Below, in pieces: positions 9,157 through 18,682 of a stretch of 64,000 nucleotides of DNA. Source of the stretch: an uncultured Paracoccus sp. (GTDB lineage Bacteria; Pseudomonadota; Alphaproteobacteria; Rhodobacterales; Rhodobacteraceae). Where the stretch lies: NCBI RefSeq assembly GCF_947496875.1, contig NZ_CANMEH010000007.1, positions 123,880 through 187,879 on the forward strand, given 5' to 3'. Position numbers and translations under genes: made by a program. Below the pieces are notes generated by a model. It searched no databases, was not told the origin of the DNA, and was given only the letters and a program-made list of their open reading frames with translations. The first letter of the stretch is position 1; each line of letters opens with the position of its first letter.

Positions 9157-10548
9157 TCACTCGGTCGGGATCATCGCTGCACGCTTTGCAGCCGCGCGGT
9201 CGGCCGCGCTGGGTTCGTCGGCCGCGATCGTGGTGCCTGTCTCGCGGTCATGCAGGATGCGAATCTCGCGCTGCGGAAAGGGGATCGTCACGTTGTTGGC
9301 CCGGAACGCGTCCCACAGCGCCAGAAACACCTGCCCCCGCACATTCGTCAGCCCCTGCTGCGCATCCGTGATCCAGAACCGCAGCAGATATTCGACCGAG
9401 CTGTCACCGAACCCGGTGATCCAGCAGACCGGCTTGCGGTCCGAACTGACCCGGGACACGTGGCTGGCGGCCTCGATGGCCAGCCGGCTGACCACATGGG
9501 GGTCGTCGTGGTACGAGGCGCCGAACCGCAGGTCCAGACGCACGAAATCGTTGGTGTGCGACCAGTTCACGACCTGGCCGGTGACCAGATCCTCGTTCGG
9601 GATCAGGTACTCCTTGCCGTCGCGCGTGACGACGCTGACATAGCGCGCGCCCAGGCTGTCGATCCATCCAAACGTCTCGCCCAGGCTGATCACGTCGCCG
9701 GGCTTGATGGACTTGTCCAGCAGGATGATGATGCCGCTGACCAGGTTCGACACCACCTTTTGCAGGCCAAAGCCCAGACCCAGCCCGATCGCACCGGAAA
9801 ACACCGTCAGGCCGGTCAGGTCGATGCCCAGCGCCTTGAGCCCCAGCAGGATTGCCAGCGAGAACAGCAGCACCCGGGTCACCATGCCGATCAGCACCCG
9901 CACCGATGGCGACAGGTCGGCGTTGCGCGCCAGGCTGCCTGTGATCAGCCGTGACAGCACGCGCACCAGCGAGATGAGCAGTCCCGCCACGATCAGGGTC
10001 TGCAGCACCGACAGGATCGACAGGCGATAAGCGCCGATCGTCAGCGCAACGCTGTCCAGCACGGCCGTGGCAGGGTCGAGCAACTGCAGGAAGTACAGCG
10101 TCACCCAGATCCATGCGCCCCAGCGCACGATGCGGCGCAGGAAGCGGTTTGTTATGATCCGGACCCCGAACTCGATCACGACCCAAGCGGTGGCGATCGA
10201 CGCCGCGAGCGCGATAAGCTGGCTGCGCGACGGCCACGTCACCTCGCGCATGACCAGCACGACTACCCAAGCAAGCACGGCAAACAGGATCACGCGAAGC
10301 TTGCGCTGGACCAGCAGTCCCAGCCGCAGGCGCCATTTCGGCCATCCCACCTGCGCGCGCAGCCAGCGGTCCAGCTTCGGGCGCAGCCACAGCCGCGACA
10401 GATGCGCGATCAGCACCAGGCCCAGGATCACCGCAAGCTGCCGCAACCGCCACGGCAGCAGCATCAGTTCGAAGAACACCCCGATCTGGGACCAGAGGCT
10501 TCTGCCGGCGTCGTAGACTTCGGGGGCCAGGCTCTCCATCGGTGCCAT
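9157..10548 (-). CDS. MscS-family mechanosensitive ion channel
   Basis: A 463-residue membrane protein with about six helices (residues 20-290) and a canonical MscS domain: GAIGLGLGFGLQKVVSNLVSG (pore helix), then the beta domain DVISLGETFGWIDSLG with YLIPNE, and the alpha/beta C-terminal portion ending before FPQREIRI. I chose the ATG at 10548; a TTG at 10575 and an ATG at 10539 are alternatives and none has a strong ribosome site. Its stop overlaps a GTG upstream of rsfS, so the two genes may be co-transcribed. Confidence 0.88.
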   Translation of the reverse strand: MAPMESLAPEVYDAGRSLWSQIGVFFELMLLPWRLRQLAVILGLVLIAHLSRLWLRPKLDRWLRAQVGWPKWRLRLGLLVQRKLRVILFAVLAWVVVLVMREVTWPSRSQLIALAASIATAWVVIEFGVRIITNRFLRRIVRWGAWIWVTLYFLQLLDPATAVLDSVALTIGAYRLSILSVLQTLIVAGLLISLVRVLSRLITGSLARNADLSPSVRVLIGMVTRVLLFSLAILLGLKALGIDLTGLTVFSGAIGLGLGFGLQKVVSNLVSGIIILLDKSIKPGDVISLGETFGWIDSLGARYVSVVTRDGKEYLIPNEDLVTGQVVNWSHTNDFVRLDLRFGASYHDDPHVVSRLAIEAASHVSRVSSDRKPVCWITGFGDSSVEYLLRFWITDAQQGLTNVRGQVFLALWDAFRANNVTIPFPQREIRILHDRETGTTIAADEPSAADRAAAKRAAMIPTE

Positions 10549-10787
10549 CACACCATCGCGCCAGACCTGCCGCAAGTGACGCGTGACGCCGGCGCCCGCC
10601 CGGCGGGCCGTCGATGCTTGAAACCGCCGGGGTGGCGACGTAATCTATCGGCCATGTTCCGGTATTTCGACATTCAGGACCGCGTGCGCCTGCCAGGCCG
10701 GTTCCACGGCGCCAGGCTGTCGGTGACGGCGCGACTCTAGCGGGCTGCGCCCCACGCCCGTTGACCCTTCTTCAGACCGAGGACGCC

Positions 10788-12224
10788 ATGACCGGCACCA
10801 CGCACACCACCGGCCCCCGTACGCTTTACGACAAGATCTTCGACGCCCATGTCGTCGAACGGCAGCCGGACGGAACCTGCCTGCTGTATATCGATCGCCA
10901 CCTGGTCCACGAGGTGACATCGCCGCAGGCCTTCGAGGGGCTGCGCATGGCGGGCCGCAAGGTTCACTCCCCCGAACGCACCATCGCCGTGCCCGATCAC
11001 AACGTGCCGACCACGCCCGACCGGGTGAACGGGATCGAGAACCCGGAAGGCCGCCTGCAGGTCGCCGAACTTGACAAGAACGCCCGCGATTTCGGGGTGA
11101 ACTATTACCCCATGAACGACATCCGGCAGGGCATTGTTCATATCGTCGGACCCGAACAGGGCTGGACTCTGCCCGGCATGACGGTCGTGTGCGGCGACAG
11201 TCACACCGCGACCCACGGCGCCTTCGGGGCGCTGGCGCACGGCATCGGCACGTCCGAGGTCGAGCATGTGCTGGCCACCCAGACGCTGATCCAGAAGAAA
11301 TCCAGGAACATGAAGGTCGAGATCACCGGCAAGCTGCGCCCCGGTGTGACCGCCAAGGACATCACGTTGTCGATCATCGGCCACACCGGCACCGCCGGCG
11401 GCACCGGCTACGTGATCGAGTATTGCGGCGAGGCAATTCGCGACCTGTCCATGGAAGGCCGGATGACGGTCTGCAACATGGCCATCGAGGGCGGTGCGCG
11501 CGCCGGTCTGATCGCCCCCGACGACACCACCTTCACCTACGTCAAGGGACGGCCGCATGCCCCCAAGGGCGCTGCCTGGGAAGCGGCGGTGGCCTGGTGG
11601 CGGACGCTGAAATCCGACGACGACGCGCGCTGGGACAAGGTCGTCACGATCCGGGCCGAGGACATCGCGCCGGTGGTGACCTGGGGCACGAGCCCCGAGG
11701 ATGTCCTGCCGATCACCGCCGCGGTTCCCGCGCCGGAGGATTTCACCGGCGGCAAGGTCGGGGCGGCCCGCAGGTCGCTGGACTACATGGGTCTGACCCC
11801 GGGCACCCCGCTGTCCGACATCGCCATCGACGCGGTGTTCATCGGATCCTGCACCAATGGCCGGATCGAGGACCTGCGCGCCGCGGCCGAGATCCTGCGC
11901 GGCCGGCATCTGGCAGCCGGCGTTCGCGGCATGGTGGTCCCCGGGTCGGGCCTCGTGCGGCTGCAGGCCGAAGAGGAAGGTCTGGACAAGATCTTCACCG
12001 ACGCCGGGTTCGAGTGGCGGCTGGCCGGGTGCAGCATGTGCCTGGGCATGAACCCCGACCAGCTTGCGCCGGGCGAACGCTGCGCCGCGACCTCGAACCG
12101 CAACTTCGAGGGACGCATGGGGCGCGGCGGCCGCACCCATCTGATGTCGCCGATCATGGCCGCCGCGGCCGGGGTCGCGGGGCATCTGGTGGATGTGCGC
12201 GAGATGATGGCGCAACCGGTCTGA
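10788..12224 (+). CDS. leuC: 3-isopropylmalate dehydratase, large subunit
   Basis: A 478-residue aconitase-family subunit which, with LeuD, isomerises 2-isopropylmalate to 3-isopropylmalate in leucine synthesis. The three [4Fe-4S] ligands are visible: the Cys in GSCTNG near residue 355 and the two Cys in CSMCLGMN near 415 and 418. The ATG at 10788 follows a GAGG site and matches the family N terminus ([12 protein letters not shown]). The leuD start lies 11 bp after the stop. Confidence 0.97.
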   Translation: MTGTTHTTGPRTLYDKIFDAHVVERQPDGTCLLYIDRHLVHEVTSPQAFEGLRMAGRKVHSPERTIAVPDHNVPTTPDRVNGIENPEGRLQVAELDKNARDFGVNYYPMNDIRQGIVHIVGPEQGWTLPGMTVVCGDSHTATHGAFGALAHGIGTSEVEHVLATQTLIQKKSRNMKVEITGKLRPGVTAKDITLSIIGHTGTAGGTGYVIEYCGEAIRDLSMEGRMTVCNMAIEGGARAGLIAPDDTTFTYVKGRPHAPKGAAWEAAVAWWRTLKSDDDARWDKVVTIRAEDIAPVVTWGTSPEDVLPITAAVPAPEDFTGGKVGAARRSLDYMGLTPGTPLSDIAIDAVFIGSCTNGRIEDLRAAAEILRGRHLAAGVRGMVVPGSGLVRLQAEEEGLDKIFTDAGFEWRLAGCSMCLGMNPDQLAPGERCAATSNRNFEGRMGRGGRTHLMSPIMAAAAGVAGHLVDVREMMAQPV

Positions 12225-12235
12225 AGCAGGGACAC

Positions 12236-12844
12236 ATGATGGAAAAGTTCACCACCCTGACCGGCATCGCGGCGCCCATGCCACTGGTCAACATCGACAC
12301 CGACATGATCATCCCCAAGCAGTTCCTGAAGACCATCCATCGGTCGGGCCTGGGCAAGAACCTGTTCGACGAGATGCGCTACAACCCCGACGGGTCGGAA
12401 AACCCCGATTTCGTGCTGAACAAGCCCGCCTACCGGGACGCGCAGATCATCGTGGCGGGCGACAATTTCGGCTGTGGCAGTTCGCGCGAACACGCGCCCT
12501 GGGCGCTGAAGGATTTCGGCATACGGGCCGTCATCTCGACCAGCTTTGCCGACATCTTCTACAACAACTGTTTCCAGAACGGCATCCTGCCGGTGGCGCT
12601 GCCGCAGGACGCGGTCGACGCGCTGATGCGCGATGCGGAAAACGGGGCGAATGCGCGGCTGACGATCGACCTGGAAAACCAGGTGGTGATCGGCGCCGAC
12701 GGGACCGAATACCCGTTCCAGATCGACCCGCACCGCCGGCACAATCTGCTGAACGGGCTGGACGACATCGGGCTGACGCTCGAAAAGGCGGCCTCCATCA
12801 GTAGCTATGAACAGCAGGCTGCGCAGTCGCGCCCTTGGGTCTGA
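12236..12844 (+). CDS. leuD: 3-isopropylmalate dehydratase, small subunit
   Basis: A 202-residue swivel-domain partner of LeuC. Family signatures present: [16 protein letters not shown] at about residues 20-35 and the substrate-binding [17 protein letters not shown] near 80. Two adjacent ATG codons (12236, 12239) are possible starts. The end overlaps the TTG proposed for the following secreted protein, suggesting co-transcription. Confidence 0.96.
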   Translation: MMEKFTTLTGIAAPMPLVNIDTDMIIPKQFLKTIHRSGLGKNLFDEMRYNPDGSENPDFVLNKPAYRDAQIIVAGDNFGCGSSREHAPWALKDFGIRAVISTSFADIFYNNCFQNGILPVALPQDAVDALMRDAENGANARLTIDLENQVVIGADGTEYPFQIDPHRRHNLLNGLDDIGLTLEKAASISSYEQQAAQSRPWV

Positions 12845-13884
12845 TCCGCGCAACGGCGCTGCTAATCCTGCTGGCCGGCCCGGCTGCTGCCGAGACGTTG
12901 CGGGTCGCGACCTGGTCACCCGATCTGAGCCGCAAGGGACCGGGTCTGCTGCTGAAGGACATCCGGTCTGGCAAGGATGACCAGATTGCCGCGGCGGTCC
13001 GGATCATCCAGGCGGCCGATGCCGATGTGCTGCTGCTGACCGGTTTCGACTGGGACCACGACGGGATCGCGCTGCAGGCATTCGCGATGCTGCTGGATCA
13101 GGCCGGGGCGTCCTATCCCCATCGCTTCGCGGCGCAGCCGAACAGCGGCGTGCCATCCGGGCTGGATCTGGATGGCGACGGGCGCACGGGCACCGGCGAC
13201 GACGCGCAGGGGTTCGGGCTCTTTACCGGCCAGGGCGGCATGGCGATCCTGTCCCGCCTGCCGCTTGGCCCCGTGACCGACCACAGCGCCGTGCTGTGGC
13301 GCGACCAACAAGGCAACCTGATGCCACAGACCCCCGCGGCTGTCGCCGCGGTGCAGCGGCTGTCCTCGACCGCGCATTGGGACGTTCCGGTGACGGTGGG
13401 CGCGACGACGCTGCGTCTGCTGGCCTTCTCCGCCACGCCGCCGGTCTTCGACGAGCCGGTGACGGATCGCAACGGCCGTCGCAATCATGACGAGATCGTC
13501 TTCTGGGCATCGCACCTGCCCGACGCGCCGTTCGTGATCCTCGGCGACTTCAACCTAGACCCGGTGGACGGCGAGGGCCGGCGCGAGGCGTTCGACCGCC
13601 TCTTGCCGCATGTGCAGGATCCCGCGCCGGTCAGCGGCGGCGGACGCCTGGCGCCGCAAACGGGCGCCAACGCGATCCAGAAAGGCGATCCCGCGCGCGA
13701 CACGGCCCAGTGGGCGGCGGCGGATGGGCCCGGAAGCCTGCGGGTCGACATGATCCTGCCGGCACGCGGCCTGACGGTCACCGACTCAGGCGTGCTGTGG
13801 CCGGCACCGGACCAGCCGCTGGCGCAGGATGCCGCTACCGCCTCCCGTCACCGGCTGGTGTGGGTCGATCTGGCCCTGCCGTGA
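12835..13884 (+). CDS. Secreted endonuclease/exonuclease/phosphatase-family protein
   Basis: A 349-residue protein with an N-terminal signal peptide (about 18 residues, cut after AAA) and an EEP-fold domain. Visible EEP features are the metal and phosphate-site strand [15 protein letters not shown] near residue 240, the [10 protein letters not shown] segment, and the terminal [12 protein letters not shown], which carries the catalytic His equivalent. Substrate class (nucleic acid, phospholipid or sugar phosphate) cannot be told from sequence. The TTG start lies inside the leuD 3' end, so the gene appears to be translated from the leuCD transcript. Confidence 0.8.
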   Translation: MGLIRATALLILLAGPAAAETLRVATWSPDLSRKGPGLLLKDIRSGKDDQIAAAVRIIQAADADVLLLTGFDWDHDGIALQAFAMLLDQAGASYPHRFAAQPNSGVPSGLDLDGDGRTGTGDDAQGFGLFTGQGGMAILSRLPLGPVTDHSAVLWRDQQGNLMPQTPAAVAAVQRLSSTAHWDVPVTVGATTLRLLAFSATPPVFDEPVTDRNGRRNHDEIVFWASHLPDAPFVILGDFNLDPVDGEGRREAFDRLLPHVQDPAPVSGGGRLAPQTGANAIQKGDPARDTAQWAAADGPGSLRVDMILPARGLTVTDSGVLWPAPDQPLAQDAATASRHRLVWVDLALP

Positions 13885-13899
13885 GGCAGTTCGCGCGGG

Positions 13900-14322
13900 T
13901 CACTGCGACTGGTTGATCGGCGTGGTCCCGCCCCCCAGCGCCACCAGCCTGTCGATCAGCTGTCCCGCCGTGGGCCCGACCCGGTCACAGGCGTCCGGAT
14001 CGTCCAGCAGCTTGAAGGCCGGCCCATAATAGGTGCTGTCGAACGCCTGCGGGTCCAGTCCCAGCCTGGCCGCCAGCCGGTCGCTGGTTCCGGTCACCAG
14101 CGTCCATTCCGCATCGCTGATCGGATAACCGGGACAGTTGGACGTGATCACGTTGACCTGCGCCAGCTGGGACAGCAGCGCTTTTGCCTCCTCCTCGGGA
14201 AGGCCCGATACATCCGGCAACTGCACCGTCATCCCGCCATCGGCGTGGGCCGGATGCGCGGTCAGGCCCGCGGCGCCTGCACCCACGGCGGCCGTCAGAA
14301 CCCCTGCAAGGATAGCCCTCAT
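13900..14322 (-). CDS. Small secreted protein of unknown function
   Basis: A 140-residue protein with a clear signal peptide (about residues 1-26, cut after AHA). The ATG at 14322 is preceded by GAGGGG at good spacing, so the longer upstream frame is not used. The mature part holds two Cys residues (one in SNCPGY, one in PDACDRVG), which could form a disulfide. No family recognised. It converges with the EEP-family gene 15 bp away and is divergent from leuB. Confidence 0.72.
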   Translation of the reverse strand: MRAILAGVLTAAVGAGAAGLTAHPAHADGGMTVQLPDVSGLPEEEAKALLSQLAQVNVITSNCPGYPISDAEWTLVTGTSDRLAARLGLDPQAFDSTYYGPAFKLLDDPDACDRVGPTAGQLIDRLVALGGGTTPINQSQ

Positions 14323-14452
14323 GCCGTTTCCCCTCAGTTCAATCGGGCTGCATCCCGCCCCAGCCTCTGCCGAATCGCAAGCCACTTCGGCGTGAGCTTG
14401 ACCCGGCGAAACCGCCCGTCTAGGCCGGGGCAACAGCGCGAAAGGACCCAGC

Positions 14453-15580
14453 ATGAACGATGCGTTCTCCCTTCTTCTCCTGCCCGGCGACGGCATCGGC
14501 CCCGAAGTCATGGCAGAGGTGCGCAAGGTGATCGACTGGTTCGGCCGCAACCGGGGAATGCGCTTTTCGATCGACGAGGATCTGGTCGGCGGCTGCGCCT
14601 ATGACACGCATGGCACCCCGCTGACCGACGCCACGATGGCCAAGGCGCAGGCGGCGGACGCGGTGCTGCTGGGTGCGGTCGGCGGACCGGCCTACGACAA
14701 TCTGGACTTCAGCGTGAAACCGGAACGCGGGCTGCTGCGGCTGCGCAAGGAGATGGACCTGTTCGCGAACCTGCGCCCGGCCCAGTGCTTCGACGCGCTG
14801 GCGGATTTCAGCTCGCTCAAGCGTGAGGTCGTGGCCGGGCTCGACATCCTGATCGTGCGCGAACTGACCTCGGGCGTGTATTTCGGCGAGCCGCGCGGCA
14901 TCCATCCCGACGACAACAACCCGGACAACGAAGGCGGGCGTGTCGGCATCAACACCCAGCGCTATACCTCGGGCGAGATCCGGCGGGTGGCGCGGTCGGC
15001 GTTCGAACTGGCCAAGCGGCGCCGGAACCGGGTCTGTTCCATGGAAAAGGCCAACGTCATGGAATCCGGCATCCTGTGGCGGGAAGAGGTCCAGTGGGTC
15101 CACGACAACGAATATCCGGATGTCGAGCTGACCCACATGTATGCGGATAACGGCGCGATGCAACTGGTCCGCAATCCGCGCCAGTTCGACGTGATCGTGA
15201 CCGACAACCTGTTCGGCGACATCCTGTCCGACGCTGCGGCGATGCTGACCGGGTCGCTGGGGATGCTGCCATCGGCGAGCCTGGGCACGCCCATGGCCAA
15301 CGGCCGGCCGAAGGCGCTGTACGAACCGGTCCACGGATCGGCGCCCGACATCGCCGGGCAGGGCAAGGCCAATCCGATCGCCTGCATTCTGTCGTTCGCG
15401 ATGGCGCTGCGCTATTCATTCGACAAGGGGGCCGAGGCGGACCTGCTGGAACGCGCGGTCGAACGGGTTCTGGCCAACGGCGTGCGCACCGCGGACCTGA
15501 TGGGTCCCGAGGGTGGCACACCGGTCAGCACCACCGAGATGGGCGACCGCATCGTAGAGGCGCTCGGCGCACTCGGGTGA
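14453..15580 (+). CDS. leuB: 3-isopropylmalate dehydrogenase
   Basis: A 375-residue beta-decarboxylating dehydrogenase that oxidises 3-isopropylmalate with NAD+ to 2-ketoisocaproate. Motifs: [12 protein letters not shown] at the N terminus, [14 protein letters not shown], the metal site [12 protein letters not shown], and the adenosine site [15 protein letters not shown]. It follows leuCD with two unrelated genes between, a typical Rhodobacterales order. Confidence 0.97.
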   Translation: MNDAFSLLLLPGDGIGPEVMAEVRKVIDWFGRNRGMRFSIDEDLVGGCAYDTHGTPLTDATMAKAQAADAVLLGAVGGPAYDNLDFSVKPERGLLRLRKEMDLFANLRPAQCFDALADFSSLKREVVAGLDILIVRELTSGVYFGEPRGIHPDDNNPDNEGGRVGINTQRYTSGEIRRVARSAFELAKRRRNRVCSMEKANVMESGILWREEVQWVHDNEYPDVELTHMYADNGAMQLVRNPRQFDVIVTDNLFGDILSDAAAMLTGSLGMLPSASLGTPMANGRPKALYEPVHGSAPDIAGQGKANPIACILSFAMALRYSFDKGAEADLLERAVERVLANGVRTADLMGPEGGTPVSTTEMGDRIVEALGALG

Positions 15581-15835
15581 GTCCCGTCCGCCGGGGCGCG
15601 GGGCGACAGTCGGCAGCATGGCCTCTACGGCACATGACGCGGTCCTGGTGTCACGCGGACCTCTCCGCTGCGTCAGGCCCGCGGCGCCGGCCGTTCACTC
15701 CCGTGACGGCCTCAGGCATCGTGGGCAACGTGCCGATCTCGACCGGGGGCGGCGGCCGGTTCCGGATATTGGGGCGACTGCACGGACCACGTCTTGCATT
15801 CCGCTGTGCCGCAGGCTACGTGCCCGCCCTAAGGT

Positions 15836-15912
15836 CGGAGCGTAGCGCAGCCTGGTAGCGCACCTGCTTCGGGAGCAGGGGGTCGGAGGTTCGAATCCTC
15901 TCGCTCCGACCA
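15836..15912 (+). tRNA. tRNA-Pro (anticodon CGG)
   Basis: A 77-nt cloverleaf with encoded CCA. The acceptor stem pairs CGGAGCG with CGCTCCG. The anticodon stem CCTGC/GCAGG encloses the loop TTCGGGA, giving CGG, which reads proline CCG codons. The T-loop TTCGAAT is standard. It is the last housekeeping element before the accessory region, and tRNA 3' ends are common integration targets. Confidence 0.95.
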
Positions 15913-16261
15913 GTATGATTTATCCATAAATATCAAGTGGATAAGTCAGGCAGGCAATTTCGACCGGAACACCCCACCGCCTCTGATTTCCGGAACAGTT
16001 TGGCCAGCCGCTGCTGTCCGGATCATCCATCTGTTCCTTCCCGTTCGAATCTGCTTGTTGTCTGCCGGGGCGTGCGATTCGATCGCTTGTCCACATCGCG
16101 AACCACTGCATGAGCCTAGGGGCAAGGACGAGCTTGCGACGCCTCCTCGGGACACACCAACAGTCCGGTCGGCACGACAGGCGATGTCGCTGGTGAGAAG
16201 CGTTCCGGCCCGTTATGGGTGCTTGCTCAACGAGCGTCAGCCCGCCCTCGCCGCGGGGTGA
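15913..16261. other. Intergenic stretch downstream of tRNA-Pro
   Basis: 349 bp with no gene I can support. It contains one copy of a 17-bp sequence (GGGCAAGGACGAGCTTG, 16120-16136) that recurs at 31573-31589. No repeat of the tRNA 3' end was seen elsewhere by eye, so no attachment site can be claimed. Confidence 0.5.
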
Positions 16262-16657
16262 TCACGACGGTGCCGCCAAACGCGCCACGGCGGCAAGTCC
16301 GGCTCTGACCACAAGGGACTCTGGCACGATCTCGTAGCTCTGCCCCTCCACCTCGAGGGTGCGACAGTTCGCGTCGCCACATTCGTTGCAGCAGCGGCTG
16401 CTGCCAGTCTGGCCGCCGAGCCAGTAATCCAGAGGTTTGTCGGCGATCAGAACCTGGTTCGACTGCAGCGGCTCCTTGGTGAATGCCCCCCGATCGATTT
16501 CCCGCTCCTCAAGCAAGGGCAAGATCCCCAAGGGCTCGAGCGCCGCCCGCAGTTACGCGACGGCGCGTCGGACCTCCTCGCCCGTTCCAGGGCACCGTGG
16601 ACAGGTAGTGCCTTGCGCGCTGACCAGCCGCTGCCAGACAATCGGAAGTGTTCGCAT
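16262..16657 (-). pseudogene. DUF2703 protein, interrupted by an in-frame TAA
   Basis: Read from the ATG at 16657, the frame gives MRTLPIVWQRLV, then a CPRC pair, then RRAVA, an in-frame TAA (16553-16555 on the plus strand), and continues in the same frame with LRAALEPLGILPLLEE to SSRCCNECGDANCRTLEV and a natural end at 16262. The two halves together make one DUF2703-type protein of about 131 residues, usually found next to thioredoxin-like and permease genes in metal or arsenic cassettes. The nonsense codon should abolish the full product; a TTG at 16531 could restart the C-terminal 89 residues. A sequencing error remains possible. Confidence 0.8.
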
Positions 16658-16751
16658 CTTTGCAACCCTTCAATTCGCGGTGGACCGGGAACGCCCCCTC
16701 GCGCTCAGTGTCGTGTGTGTGTGTTCAAGTCGGGCGCGGATGCTCCATCCA

Positions 16752-16979
16752 TCAGATCAGCTTTCCAATCTCCTCGGCGCTCAGCACCTTGCCGGTGGAC
16801 ACGACCTTGTCGTCCAGCACCAGACCCGGTGTCGACATCACGCCATAGCGGGCAATCTCCGTCACATCCGTGACCTTGACGATCTCGGCCTGCTTGCCCG
16901 CCGCGGCGGCCGCTGCCTTGGCATTCTCGCCAAGTGCGAGACACTTCTTGCAGCCCGAACCCAGGATCTTGATGATCAT
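16752..16979 (-). CDS. Small thioredoxin-fold redox protein
   Basis: A 75-residue protein of the redox-active disulfide family (glutaredoxin/thioredoxin-like). The active site is CKKC at residues 10-13, and the cis-Pro lies in the STPGLVLD segment near 50. It is small for a thioredoxin but normal for the type that accompanies UPF0718 permeases. It starts 13 bp after the end of the permease pseudogene and is the only intact member of this three-gene cassette. Confidence 0.85.
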   Translation of the reverse strand: MIIKILGSGCKKCLALGENAKAAAAAAGKQAEIVKVTDVTEIARYGVMSTPGLVLDDKVVSTGKVLSAEEIGKLI

Positions 16980-16992
16980 TGTAAGCCTCCTG

Positions 16993-17846
16993 TCAGATGA
17001 ACCAGTGGGTGACCTCGTTGGAGGTGAAGCCGATCGTCAGAATGCCCGCCGTGACGACGCCGACAAACGTCAGCAGCAGCGGCAGCTTCACCACTCGCTT
17101 CAGCATGATGATCGACGGCAGTGACAGCGCCGTCACCGCCATCATCAGCGCCAGCACCGTGCCGAGGCCCACGCCCCTGCCCACCAGCGCCTCGGCGATC
17201 GGAAGAGTGCCGAAGATGTCGGCATACATGGGAATGCCAATTGTAACCGCCACCGGCACCGCCCACCACTCCGGGTCATCGTCGCGACGTCGCCCGATAC
17301 CGGAACCGTCCGCACGAATTCGGCCACCTGACCCTCCATCCCAAGTCGACCGATCACCGTCCCGCCGACCACCGCCACGACCAACCCGACCGCGACATAG
17401 GCCAGCGCGATCGGCCAGTTGAAGATTGAGGCCAGCAGGATCACCGAGGCAAGGTCCACGAGAGGTGACGAGATCAGGAAGGAGAAGGTGATCGCCAAAG
17501 GCAATCCCGCAGCCGTGAACCCGATGAACAGCGGGATCGACGAGCAAGAGCAGAATGGCGTCAGGGTGCCGAGAAGCGCCGCAAGAATGTTGGCGCCGAG
17601 ACCGGAGCGTCCGCCCAGCATCGCGCGCGTCCGTTCGGGTGGGAAATGGCTTTGAACATAAGAGATGGCGAAGATCAGCACCGACAACAGGATGAAGATC
17701 TTGATCACGTCGTAGACGAAGAACTGCACCGACCCGCCGATACGCGACGCAGGATCAAGACCCGTTGCCCCAACGCTGGCCTCGACCAGGTCATCAAGCC
17801 AGACCATGCGCAGCAGGTCGTCGTTCATCCAGCTGAAAACGCTCAT
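16993..17846 (-). pseudogene. UPF0718/ArsP-type permease, disrupted by internal deletion and frameshift
   Basis: The first part (17846 down to about 17270) starts MSVFSWMNDDLLR and holds the hallmark TPFCSCSSIPLFIGFTAAG helix. The second part, in another frame down to 16993, holds IPMYADIFGTLPIAEALVGRG and ends EVTHWFI. Both belong to one permease family (COG0701). The frame switches at about 17262-17275, where TMTR would be followed directly by DPEWWAVPVAV; the helix-rich stretch normally between these parts is missing. I infer a deletion plus frameshift, so no functional permease is made. Confidence 0.8.
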
Positions 17847-18077
17847 GCATCAACTTCCATGCGTGGCATCGGCTGTAGACAGTGCCTGCTTTCGTTGCGC
17901 CTGCTTGGCATTTCCAGGCGGGACGGTGACGATCATCAGAGCGCCCCTGATCCATGCGCAAGCTTGCATGTCATCTCGTCTGCCGCCTTGTCCTGAATCA
18001 AGCCGCTTCTCTGGCGAGTCGCTCTGCTCCAAGGGTAGCAGGTAATGGGACAAATCGGCGGTCGCGCAGGGCGTCTG

Positions 18078-18476
18078 CTACTTCCCGAAAATTCCCCGGA
18101 TCGCTGCCCGCGACTTTGTCGTCAGCCGCGGGTCGGTGTGATCGGAGGCGTCCCTCAGTTCCTCCAACCAGCCGAGTTCGTTCGCGCTCACGGGCGTGCC
18201 GAAGGTCGCAAGCACGGCAGCGGCCGCCGCGGGACCAATCGACTGTTCGAGCGCCATCCGCATGAGGTAAGCCTGATCGACATCGAGCGCCCGCGCGAGA
18301 TCGGGCACCCGGTCGAGCGGGATCTTGGAGCCGCCGGATTTCAGGATCGAAAGGAAGTTGGCGTTCCGGAACCCGGCCTGCTTCGCCACCTCGGCCTGGG
18401 TCTTGATGCCCCGGAGATCGCGGAGGCGCTCCCTGAGAAGCCGGGCCGCCGCGGTATCGCTGAAGGGTTTGTCCAT
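18078..18476 (-). CDS. XRE-type helix-turn-helix regulator
   Basis: A 132-residue protein with an HTH_3-like domain at about residues 14-75 (TQAEVAKQAGFRNANFLSILKSG, with a lambda-repressor-like helix arrangement). The C-terminal half has no recognisable domain. It is divergent from the chromate transporter across about 206 bp that carry repeats, so autoregulation and control of the transporter are the simplest guess. The ligand is unknown. Confidence 0.8.
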   Translation of the reverse strand: MDKPFSDTAAARLLRERLRDLRGIKTQAEVAKQAGFRNANFLSILKSGGSKIPLDRVPDLARALDVDQAYLMRMALEQSIGPAAAAAVLATFGTPVSANELGWLEELRDASDHTDPRLTTKSRAAIRGIFGK

Positions 18477-18530
18477 CGGTGTTCTTTCTTGCTTGGTGAT
18501 GACACCTCGGTTCTAGCAAGCACCGATGAG

Positions 18531-18587
18531 CCGGTCGGGTGGGACCTGATCGGGGAGGTCACAGATTTCCCGCCCCACCCGGTCGGG
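18531..18587. promoter_or_regulatory. Repeat pair in the XRE / chromate-transporter divergent region
   Basis: A 9-bp direct repeat, CCGGTCGGG, occurs at 18531-18539 and 18579-18587. An overlapping 8-bp inverted repeat, CGGGTGGG (18536-18543) and CCCACCCG (18574-18581), encloses 30 nt. The position between two divergent genes fits an operator for the XRE regulator; this is inference. Confidence 0.35.
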
Positions 18588-18682
18588 AATAGACGATCAT
18601 GGGTCATGAGCATGTGTTCCGGTTCCCTGGGAATGCAGGCGACGAGACCGAGAACCGCTCAACGCCCCGAGCCGAAGGCAGC

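Noticed and set aside
10737..12215. 492-codon open frame antisense to leuC
   Set aside because: Exact shadow of leuC with no recognisable motif and no ribosome site.
15577..15858. 93-codon frame between leuB and tRNA-Pro
   Set aside because: It runs into the tRNA gene and has no similarity or ribosome site that I can see.
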